From the NCBI GenBank assembly GCA_027459565.1, contig DAIDIA010000027.1, forward strand, positions 1 to 6,439: DNA of 6,439 bases, written 5' to 3'. The position numbers and the translations under genes are program-made. Of the stretch, positions 1 to 5,249 are shown piece by piece (the stretch's first letter is position 1; each line of letters opens with the position of its first letter). This stretch comes from Acidimicrobiaceae bacterium (GTDB taxonomy: Bacteria; Actinomycetota; Acidimicrobiia; Acidimicrobiales; Bog-793). The notes under the pieces were generated by a model. The model searched no databases and was not told where the DNA came from. It was given only the letters and a program-made list of their open reading frames with translations.

Positions 1-1
1 T

Positions 2-1141
2 CACGGCTGGTGCTACGACGAGACCGGTCAGTGCATCGAGACACCGCTCGAGTCACCGAACTCGAAGCTGAAGAACCGCGTCAACATCGGCGGATACCCC
101 GTCGAGGAGATGGGCGGACTCATCTGGGGATACCTCGGACCACTCCCGGCACCGGTGCTCCCGAAATGGGATCTCTTTGTTCGCCCCGACGGATTCCGTC
201 AGATCTACACCCACGATCTCCCCTGCAACTGGCTCCAGGTGATGGAAAACCGCGGCGATCACGGACACGCAATCTACCTCCACGGCAGGTTGTTCCAATA
301 TGCTCTCGAACGTCAGGGGCGGCTCACCGACGATCCGACCGGTCGCTACAACGCAGCAATGGCCACCCAATATGAACGTCTTCGGCGGGGAACCTACGAA
401 CGCTATCGACCGATCCCAAACGCTTATGGCATGACCAAAGCGAGGATGGATTTCGATCAAACCGAACAAGATTCCTCATGGACCATCGGCACTAACCCAA
501 TACTGTTCCCCTATCAGCTCGCCTTTGGTCCGTTCCACCAACCTCGACGCGCCTATCAGCTGGGCGTTCCCGTGGACGACACGCATACGTGGCACATTAC
601 CTACAACTGCTTCGTGTTCCCCCCTGAGGTGGATGTTCCCACCCAGAAGACTGTTCCCTACGTCCACATTCCGCTCAAGGACGAGAGCGGCGAGTACCTG
701 CTTGACTACGTGCTCGCGCAGGACATGGTCGCCTGGTACGCGCAGGGCGAAATCACCGACCGAACGCGTGAACAACTTGGATCTAGTGATATCTGCGTGG
801 TGGCGCTTCGAGAGATGCTGCTCGAACAAATGCAGAAGGTTGAGCGCGGCGAGGATCCGATGAATGTGTTTCGAAATGAACAAGACGCTTGGCGTCCTGA
901 GCTGAATATTCCGGGATTCGGCGAGGAGGAGGTTCCGGATGAGAACACCGTTTCGCACGCGCGTGTGAGTCAGTTCTATCGCGGCAATTATCACAAGATG
1001 TCACCAGCGGGTTGGCTCTATATCGAGGATGACCTCGAGCGTTATTCGCCAGACCGCGCATTTATTCTTGAAGCTTTTGCGAAAACCGAGGAGATACGCA
1101 AAGCCTCGATGTCGACTTCGTCAAGTCCTACTCGCGCATAA
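2..1141 (+). CDS. Rieske non-heme iron oxygenase, phthalate-dioxygenase/LigX-like class (5' partial)
   Basis: This is the terminal oxygenase of a Rieske system, expected to hydroxylate or O-demethylate an aromatic or related substrate in the cytosol using electrons from a ferredoxin. The gene is open from the first in-frame codon at position 2, so the start lies upstream. The fragment begins at the His of the second half-site of the Rieske [2Fe-2S] motif (HGWCYDE); the first Cys-x-His half-site is outside the window. The mononuclear iron motif ENRGDHGHAIYLH lies at fragment residues 82-94 (bases 245-283), with His89 and His94 as ligands and Asp86 as the bridging Asp. Asp263 (bases 788-790), in the SSDICVVALREML context, is a plausible third ligand. 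The block LLEQMQKVERGEDPMNV resembles the LigX (5,5'-dehydrodivanillate O-demethylase) group, from memory. This class usually forms homo-oligomers without a beta subunit. The stop is 15 bp before the next oxygenase gene, which implies co-transcription. The class is secure; the substrate is unknown. Confidence 0.9.
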   Translation, partial: HGWCYDETGQCIETPLESPNSKLKNRVNIGGYPVEEMGGLIWGYLGPLPAPVLPKWDLFVRPDGFRQIYTHDLPCNWLQVMENRGDHGHAIYLHGRLFQYALERQGRLTDDPTGRYNAAMATQYERLRRGTYERYRPIPNAYGMTKARMDFDQTEQDSSWTIGTNPILFPYQLAFGPFHQPRRAYQLGVPVDDTHTWHITYNCFVFPPEVDVPTQKTVPYVHIPLKDESGEYLLDYVLAQDMVAWYAQGEITDRTREQLGSSDICVVALREMLLEQMQKVERGEDPMNVFRNEQDAWRPELNIPGFGEEEVPDENTVSHARVSQFYRGNYHKMSPAGWLYIEDDLERYSPDRAFILEAFAKTEEIRKASMSTSSSPTRA

Positions 1142-1142
1142 G

Positions 1143-1152
1143 AAAAGGAGAG
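1143..1152 (+). promoter_or_regulatory. Ribosome binding site of the alpha-subunit gene
   Basis: The purine-rich AAAAGGAGAG lies in the 15-bp gap after the upstream stop, 4 nt before the ATG at 1157. It supports that start and suggests efficient re-initiation within one transcript. Confidence 0.7.
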
Positions 1153-1156
1153 ACAG

Positions 1157-2566
1157 ATGGCCTCACTCGTCCGTTCGTTCGGCGACCGCTCGCTGCGTTC
1201 ATTGGTAGACCTCGACCGAGGATTGGTGAGTCGGGAGATCTATGTCAATGAGGATCTCTACAAGATGGAACTCGAGCAGGTTTTTACCCGCGCCTGGCTT
1301 TTCATCGGGCATGAGGCACAGGTGCCAAATCCTGGCGACTTCGTGGTGTCTCGAATGGGCGAAGAAGAGGTGATCCTCGTTCGCGACAGGAAGAACCAGT
1401 TGCACGTCTTCCTGAACACCTGTAGGCATCGGGGAATGAAGGTCTGTCGTTACGACGACGGGAACACTCTGGTATTCACTTGTCCATTTCACGGCTGGAG
1501 CTATGACACCGATGGCCGCCTCGTAGGAGTGCCCTATTTCGACGCTGCCTACAAAGGCGACATGGACAAGAGCGAGTGGGGTCTTCCCGAAGTTGCCCAG
1601 ATGTGCAACTTCTACGGATCGATCTGGGCGACATGGGATAAGGGTGCGCCAAGTTTCGAAAGTTACCTCGGCCCATATTCGGATACTGTGCGGCGCGCCT
1701 TTCAAAGTTCCGACGGAGAGGACAACGGGGTCGAGCTGTTCAATCCGGTCTACAAGTGGCGCATTCCCTGCAATTGGAAGTTTCCGGGTTTTAGTTTTGA
1801 TGGTGACCGCGCGCATGCTGCGATGACCCATCGTTCGATCAATGTCGCCGCAATCGGCCCACAGGGCGACGCTGGCGGCGGAAGTCGGGCCCCTATTCGG
1901 GCACCATTTCCCTACACGGACTACGAAATGACGGTTCCTGAGCTCGGTCACGGTGGGCACAACGCCATCTACGAGCAACCGGGACTCGCGGAGTACCGAG
2001 ACACCTGGTTCACCGAGCCGGGTGTTGACGACTACTACCGCGCGATGCGCGAGAAGAAGCGAGAAAAGTACAGGGGGCAGTACATCGTGGGTGAGACGGC
2101 TCTCATCTGGCCCAATGTGAACATCCAACCGCATCGCATCCTGATTTGGCATCCGCACAGCGTCGGGGTTACCGAGAGCTGGCGCGCGTATCCAATCGAC
2201 CGGATGGCTCCGCAGCATGTAAAGGATGCGCAGCGTCGATACATGATGCGTTACGGAGGACCGTGCGGCCTGACCGAATCCGACGACATGGAGAACTGGA
2301 ACTACGCCTCAGCCGCGAGTTTCGGCACCGTCGCCAAGCGCTACCCCTACAACTTCATGATGGGCGCGGGCCACGCATTCGTCGACGAGCAGAGAGCTCC
2401 GGGGATGACGCTCAACTACGAAGTAGCGGAGGAGAATCAGCGGTCGCGTCTTCGCCGTTGGCTGGAGTTCATGGAAGCCGGATCCTGGGAGGACATCTAC
2501 CCAGTCAATCCTGTGTCACCGAGCGCAGGCGAGGCCACAAAGTCGAAGAGCAAGGTGGAGTCATGA
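1157..2566 (+). CDS. Aromatic ring-hydroxylating dioxygenase, large (alpha) subunit
   Basis: This is the catalytic alpha subunit of a multicomponent Rieske dioxygenase of the naphthalene/biphenyl class, which typically adds both atoms of O2 to an aromatic ring to give a cis-dihydrodiol. It has 469 residues against roughly 450 for the family. The Rieske ligands are complete: Cys89 and His91 (CRHRG), Cys109 and His112 (CPFHGW). In the C-terminal domain the iron motif reads NWKFPGFSFDGDRAHAAMTH at residues 206-225. His220 and His225 are ligands, Asp217 is the bridging Asp, and Asp376 or Asp377 in ESDDMENW is the third ligand. The motif is odd: the family's usual Glu-Asn, four and five residues after the Lys of NWK, are Phe212 and Ser213 here. 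The tail after about residue 455 is Ser/Lys rich. The start is an ATG with a strong ribosome binding site. The gene overlaps the next one by ATGA. The beta-subunit gene at 2878 supports the hetero-oligomeric class. Substrate unknown. Confidence 0.93.
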   Translation: MASLVRSFGDRSLRSLVDLDRGLVSREIYVNEDLYKMELEQVFTRAWLFIGHEAQVPNPGDFVVSRMGEEEVILVRDRKNQLHVFLNTCRHRGMKVCRYDDGNTLVFTCPFHGWSYDTDGRLVGVPYFDAAYKGDMDKSEWGLPEVAQMCNFYGSIWATWDKGAPSFESYLGPYSDTVRRAFQSSDGEDNGVELFNPVYKWRIPCNWKFPGFSFDGDRAHAAMTHRSINVAAIGPQGDAGGGSRAPIRAPFPYTDYEMTVPELGHGGHNAIYEQPGLAEYRDTWFTEPGVDDYYRAMREKKREKYRGQYIVGETALIWPNVNIQPHRILIWHPHSVGVTESWRAYPIDRMAPQHVKDAQRRYMMRYGGPCGLTESDDMENWNYASAASFGTVAKRYPYNFMMGAGHAFVDEQRAPGMTLNYEVAEENQRSRLRRWLEFMEAGSWEDIYPVNPVSPSAGEATKSKSKVES

Positions 2567-2841
2567 CCGATCAAGAGCCGATTGCGAAGAAGTATTCCGA
2601 GGCGGTAGGTGGAGCGGCGATCACCGGCGCGGTTAACGATGCCGTGTTGATTCGTGATCTGCCCGAGGGAACCCATGTGCGGATTCGCAGCGGAGATATC
2701 GTCGAAATCACCGCAAATCCGAGAGATGGTGGATGGCTTTTCGTCAAGGTTCTCGAGAGCAGCGATTCATCAAGAATCGGTACTGATGATATGGCCTTCT
2801 GTGTCGATGTGATCGATGTCGTCCGACATGTCGATCGATAG
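2563..2841 (+). CDS. Small protein of unknown function between dioxygenase alpha and beta genes
   Basis: I do not recognise this 92-aa protein. Its ATG overlaps the alpha-subunit stop as ATGA, and AGGTGGAG (2553-2560) lies just upstream, so it is probably translated by coupling with the alpha subunit. After a polar, Ala/Gly-rich N-terminus (residues 1-27), residues 28-64 alternate hydrophobic and polar residues (VLIRDLPEGTHVRI, then DGGWLFVKVLE). That pattern suggests a compact all-beta domain, possibly SH3- or barrel-like. A C-terminal part rich in Asp and Val follows (DMAFCVDVIDV). It has one Cys (Cys80), so it is not a ferredoxin or cluster protein. No signal peptide or membrane segment is visible, so it should be cytosolic. 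Its place between the alpha and beta genes suggests a role tied to the oxygenase, such as assembly, an accessory subunit or regulation, but this is inferred from position only. The reading frame is credible; the function is open. Confidence 0.8.
   Translation: MTDQEPIAKKYSEAVGGAAITGAVNDAVLIRDLPEGTHVRIRSGDIVEITANPRDGGWLFVKVLESSDSSRIGTDDMAFCVDVIDVVRHVDR
2811..2836 (+). repeat. Imperfect inverted repeat at the end of the small gene
   Basis: GATCG-ATGT (2811-2819) can pair with ACAT (2826-2829) and CGATC (2832-2836), with a GT bulge at 2830-2831 and a 6-nt loop CGTCCG. This gives nine base pairs just before the small gene's stop and about 40 bp before the beta-subunit start. No T-run follows, so it is not an intrinsic terminator. 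It might affect mRNA processing or stability, or it may only reflect codon content. Confidence 0.4.
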
Positions 2842-2868
2842 TCGACCAAGCAGAGATCTCAGGAGTCT

Positions 2869-2874
2869 GGAGGA
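2869..2874 (+). promoter_or_regulatory. Ribosome binding site of the beta-subunit gene
   Basis: GGAGGA lies just upstream of the ATG at 2878. A second purine block, AGGAG at 2861-2865, is 12 nt from the start and less well placed. The site gives the beta gene its own initiation signal, unlike the coupled small gene before it. Confidence 0.65.
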
Positions 2875-2877
2875 AGC

Positions 2878-3417
2878 ATGCTGACGGAAAATGAACAGGG
2901 AGTTCTCGAACGCCTCTTGCTACGTGAGGAAATCGAGCAGTTTTATTATCATGAGGCCGCATTGTTGGATGATCGGAAGTTCGATGACTGGATCAATCTC
3001 ATCGCTGACGACATTCACTATCACATGCCAATTCGCCGAAATGTGAAATTCGGAGAGCAGGCGCGAGAAAATACAAGTTCCCTGAACGAGATCTCGTGGT
3101 TCGATGAGGGCAAGCGCACACTCGCGGGACGGGTTCGTCAGATCAATACGGGCATTCACTGGTGTGAGGAGCCATTTTCTCGTATCCGACACCTCATCAC
3201 GAATGTTCGCGTCGTCGGAGTCGATGGCGACGAAATCAGGGCAAACAGCAATTTCTTTGTCTGGCAGAATCGCCTGCAGGACGAGGTCAATCTCTTTGTC
3301 GGTGCGCGCGAAGACATCCTTCGACGCGATGAGGAGACTGGATGGAAGATTGCCAAACGTTTGATTTTGCTCGATCAGAACGTGCTTTTGGCCAAGGTCA
3401 TCACGACCTTCTTCTAG
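2878..3417 (+). CDS. Aromatic ring-hydroxylating dioxygenase, small (beta) subunit
   Basis: This is the structural beta subunit that packs with the alpha subunit in the usual alpha3beta3 oxygenase; it carries no cofactor. The 179 residues are within the family's usual length. The features match the SnoaL-like, cone-shaped beta-subunit fold. There is an N-terminal helix with LREEIEQFYYHEAALLDDRKFDDW (about residues 14-38) followed by the conserved type of segment DDIHYHMPIRR (about 44-54). Further on come SRIRHLITNVRV (about 101-112), NSNFFVWQNR (about 122-131) and a terminal strand region, GWKIAKRLILLDQNVL. The start ATG is preceded by GGAGGA. It follows the small unknown gene by 36 bp and probably partners the alpha subunit at 1157-2566. 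The other oxygenase upstream is of a class that normally needs no beta subunit. Confidence 0.92.
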   Translation: MLTENEQGVLERLLLREEIEQFYYHEAALLDDRKFDDWINLIADDIHYHMPIRRNVKFGEQARENTSSLNEISWFDEGKRTLAGRVRQINTGIHWCEEPFSRIRHLITNVRVVGVDGDEIRANSNFFVWQNRLQDEVNLFVGAREDILRRDEETGWKIAKRLILLDQNVLLAKVITTFF

Positions 3418-3427
3418 GAAGATGATC

Positions 3428-3475
3428 ATGCGACCCTTGAAGAAAGTGAGGGCCTGCGTTGTCCTTGACCATTGA
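3428..3475 (+). other. Possible 15-codon leader ORF overlapping the next gene's start
   Basis: An ATG at 3428 opens a 15-codon frame ending with TGA at 3473-3475. AGGAAG (3416-3421) is well placed upstream. The frame runs across the TTG start of the next gene in a different phase, so ribosomes on it could expose or recycle to that weak start. The peptide (MRPLKKVRACVVLDH) resembles nothing I know. Chance is a realistic alternative at this length. Confidence 0.25.
3448..3452 (+). promoter_or_regulatory. Ribosome binding site deciding a TTG start
   Basis: GAGGG lies 6 nt before TTG 3459. The in-frame stop TGA at 3447-3449 excludes any start further upstream. The next in-frame candidate is TTG 3465, with poorer spacing; the first in-frame ATG codes for residue 34. 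TTG 3459 is therefore the best choice. Confidence 0.5.
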
Positions 3476-3794
3476 ATGGCGGCTTCGTCCTGGCGACGAC
3501 ACCGTACTCATCGTGAGCGATGACGCCGTCGTCGAGGTTGCGATACACGCTGATGCGATGGTTCTGTCGAAGATGCTGACCGTCCCGGGAGATCTCTCTC
3601 TTTGGGAAGGCGGAAAGCTCCTTGAGGCGGTCGACCGCGATCCCACCACGTGGGGTGAACTTGTAATATCACGTTCTGAGGAGGGTCAGATCCTCAAGAT
3701 GGACCCAGAGCTGTTTTGGAACGGCGTCTACGAGTGGTTTCGATCCCGCGGCATTGATTACGACATCTATCAGAAACGAGTTCAAAGCTGCTAA
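3459..3794 (+). CDS. Small protein of unknown function between dioxygenase beta and ferredoxin genes
   Basis: I do not recognise this 111-aa acidic protein. It has five Trp residues (7, 49, 65, 87, 93). An N-terminal part looks beta-rich (TIEWRLRPGDDTVLIV, then AVVEVAIHADAMVLSK). The middle includes LSLWEGGKLLEAVDRDPTTWGELV. A C-terminal aromatic segment follows, LFWNGVYEWFRSRGIDYD (residues 85-102). There is a single Cys, at the last residue, so no metal-cluster motif. No signal peptide or membrane helix is visible. The TTG start is chosen on the GAGGG site and an upstream in-frame stop; the true start may differ by a few codons. It lies 41 bp after the beta-subunit gene and 68 bp before the ferredoxin gene in the same direction. 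That suggests a role in the oxygenase system, such as an effector or assembly protein, but this is inferred from context only. Confidence 0.75.
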   Translation: MSLTIEWRLRPGDDTVLIVSDDAVVEVAIHADAMVLSKMLTVPGDLSLWEGGKLLEAVDRDPTTWGELVISRSEEGQILKMDPELFWNGVYEWFRSRGIDYDIYQKRVQSC

Positions 3795-3850
3795 GTGCCG
3801 GGTTCATTCTTCGAATCCACTAATTTGCCGTCTTTTGCACCAAGAAGATC

Positions 3851-3858
3851 AAGGAGAG
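3851..3858 (+). promoter_or_regulatory. Ribosome binding site of the ferredoxin gene
   Basis: AAGGAGAG sits 4 nt before the ATG at 3863, a strong match at the end of the 68-bp gap that begins at 3795. I see no convincing promoter in that gap. Confidence 0.65.
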
Positions 3859-3862
3859 TTTT

Positions 3863-4201
3863 ATGGCCTACGCCATCGGCGCCGCCTGCATCGATATCAA
3901 AGACAAGACCTGCATGGATGTGTGTCCCGTCGAGTGCATCTATGAAGGGGGGCGTAAGTTGTACATCAATCCCGTAGAGTGCATCGATTGCGGAGTCTGC
4001 GTTCCAACCTGCCCTGTTGAGGCGATCAGGCCTCTCGAGGAGTTCGATGGCGGAGATATCGAGTTCGCGACGGACAATGCAACCTTCTTCTCAGAGGCCT
4101 TGCCCGGCCATGAATATCCCCTTGGGAACCCAGGAGGAGTCTCGCGAACGGGTACGATTGGCGTCGACACGACACTTGTATCGGGTTATCACCCTCGCTG
4201 A
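3863..4201 (+). CDS. Seven-iron ferredoxin (3Fe-4S/4Fe-4S), FdxA type
   Basis: This soluble electron carrier probably passes electrons from the downstream reductase to the Rieske oxygenases. The Cys pattern matches seven-iron ferredoxins of the Azotobacter FdI/FdxA type. By analogy, Cys9, Cys17 and Cys50 hold the [3Fe-4S] cluster, and Cys21, Cys40, Cys43 and Cys46 hold the [4Fe-4S] cluster. Cys25 would be the unligated extra. Core segments are CMDVCPVECIYEGGRKLYI and CIDCGVCVPTCPVEAI. At 112 residues it is longer than a minimal two-cluster ferredoxin. Its tail (NATFFSE, then PLGNPGG) resembles that of actinobacterial FdxA proteins, with a short insertion (LPGHEYP) and a different C-terminus. 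It lies 39 bp before the reductase gene. Classical naphthalene or biphenyl dioxygenases use a Rieske or plant-type [2Fe-2S] ferredoxin instead, whereas 3Fe-4S-type ferredoxins are known from some actinobacterial phthalate and phenanthrene dioxygenases. Confidence 0.93.
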   Translation: MAYAIGAACIDIKDKTCMDVCPVECIYEGGRKLYINPVECIDCGVCVPTCPVEAIRPLEEFDGGDIEFATDNATFFSEALPGHEYPLGNPGGVSRTGTIGVDTTLVSGYHPR

Positions 4202-4240
4202 GCTGAGACACGCACCCGATTCCATCCGAAACGAGGCTTA

Positions 4241-5224
4241 ATGAGCGACGTCCAGAATCACGATGTTGATATTCTCATCGTTGGTGCGGGGCCGAGTGGG
4301 CTTTACGCAGGGTATTACGCGGGCTTCCGCGGTCTCAAGATCGCGATCGCCGACATGCTCGAGCTCCCCGGTGGGCAGATTACCGCGCTCTATCCCGAGA
4401 AGAAGATCTTCGACGTGGCAGGGTTCCCCGAGGTACTCGGTCGAGACCTTGTTGATCGGTTGGTCGCCCAAGTGGAGCCGTTCGCGCCGATCTGGATTCT
4501 CGGTCAACGCATCGAAGGACTGGAACGGTCCGGCGAGCGCTGGAGTGTCCAGCTCTCCGGTGGGGGAAGGGTAACCACTACCGTTGTCGTCATTACCGGA
4601 GGGATCGGCACATTCGAACCACGGGCGCTTCCGGTAGGGCGAGAATATGAGGAACGCGGCCTCATTTACTACGTTCCCAAACCAACGGAACTCGCTGGAA
4701 AGAATGTTGTCATTGTTGGTGGGGGAGACTCGGCCTTTGACTGGGCGATGGCGCTTGAGCCGATCGCGAACGAGTTGACGCTGGTCCACCGACGGGAGAC
4801 ATTCCGCGCTCATGAGCACACGATTGAACTGGTGCAGAACTCGAGAACGAAGATCATCACAAGCGCTGAGGTGACGGCTATTTACGGGGAGGAGCAGCTG
4901 ACCTCGGTGGAGGTCACTTTGAAATCTGGCTCAGTTGAGGTGATCGATGCCGAGGTTGTTGTCGCTGCTCTTGGATTCGTCGCGCATCTGGGACCACTCG
5001 CGGAGTGGGGGCTTGAGATGTCAAAGCGAACGATCATCGTCGACACCGCGATGCGTACCAACCTTCCAGGAGTATTTGCTGCGGGAGACATCACCGAGTA
5101 TCCGGGCAAGGTGAGACTCATCTCCGTCGGCTTCGGCGAAGCAGCGATCGCGGTGAACAACGCCATGACCGTCATCGACCCTTCAAAGAGTGTCTTCCCT
5201 GGTCACTCGAGTGAAAATACCTGA
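4241..5224 (+). CDS. Thioredoxin-reductase-like ferredoxin-NADP(+) reductase
   Basis: This FAD enzyme transfers electrons between NADPH and ferredoxin, here probably to the adjacent seven-iron ferredoxin. It has 327 residues, typical of the thioredoxin-reductase-like FNR family (Bacillus YumC type). Visible parts in order are the FAD-binding GAGPSG at residues 15-20 and the family signature GGQITALYPEKKIFDVAGFP at 44-63. Then come the NAD(P)-binding GGGDSA at 160-165, HRRETFRA at 183-190 (the Arg pair expected to read the NADPH 2'-phosphate), and the C-terminal FAD contact GVFAAGD. The CxxC redox pair of true thioredoxin reductases is absent; the matching region reads YYVPKPTEL (143-151). This excludes thioredoxin reductase. 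ACGAGG (4231-4236) precedes the ATG. Its stop is 7 bp from the stop of the convergent glcF-like gene. It is probably the last gene of the plus-strand operon. Confidence 0.93.
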   Translation: MSDVQNHDVDILIVGAGPSGLYAGYYAGFRGLKIAIADMLELPGGQITALYPEKKIFDVAGFPEVLGRDLVDRLVAQVEPFAPIWILGQRIEGLERSGERWSVQLSGGGRVTTTVVVITGGIGTFEPRALPVGREYEERGLIYYVPKPTELAGKNVVIVGGGDSAFDWAMALEPIANELTLVHRRETFRAHEHTIELVQNSRTKIITSAEVTAIYGEEQLTSVEVTLKSGSVEVIDAEVVVAALGFVAHLGPLAEWGLEMSKRTIIVDTAMRTNLPGVFAAGDITEYPGKVRLISVGFGEAAIAVNNAMTVIDPSKSVFPGHSSENT

Positions 5225-5249
5225 GCGATCATCAGGCCAGATTTTCGAG
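5206..5249. terminator. Nested inverted repeat over the convergent stop codons, possible bidirectional terminator
   Basis: The inner stem CCTGA (5220-5224) pairs with TCAGG (5232-5236) around a 7-nt loop and contains both genes' stop codons. An outer stem pairs CTCG (5206-5209) and AAAAT (5214-5218) with ATTTT (5241-5245) and CGAG (5246-5249), with a 4-nt AGTG bulge. Read on the minus strand, the inner stem is followed at once by TATTTT; read on the plus strand, by CCAGATTTT. The 5-bp inner stem is weak and the T-runs are short, so terminator activity is a suggestion only. Confidence 0.4.

Noticed and set aside
476..994. Antisense open frame of 172 codons inside the first oxygenase gene
   Set aside because: It lies wholly within a well-supported gene and shows no family motif.
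1199..2218. Long open frame (339 codons) antisense to the alpha-subunit gene
   Set aside because: The sense frame has complete Rieske and iron motifs. The antisense product has no recognisable domain and its openness follows from the codon pattern of the sense gene.
2146..2841. Longer reading of the 92-aa gene as a 231-aa protein starting at 2146
   Set aside because: The extra 139 residues overlap the alpha-subunit gene in another phase and are Arg/Ser rich as shadow frames are. ATG 2563 with the ATGA overlap and an upstream AGGTGGAG fits better.
4238..4819. Antisense open frame of 193 codons over the reductase gene
   Set aside because: The sense strand carries clear FAD and NADP motifs; the antisense translation has no motif.
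5203..5214. Perfect 12-bp palindrome TCACTCGAGTGA as an operator
   Set aside because: It lies inside the end of the reductase gene with no gene start nearby; a regulatory role is not supported beyond the terminator-like fold reported.
4241..5224. Thioredoxin reductase
   Set aside because: No CxxC redox pair in the NADP domain, and the segment GGQITALYPEKKIFDVAGFP marks the ferredoxin-NADP reductase branch.
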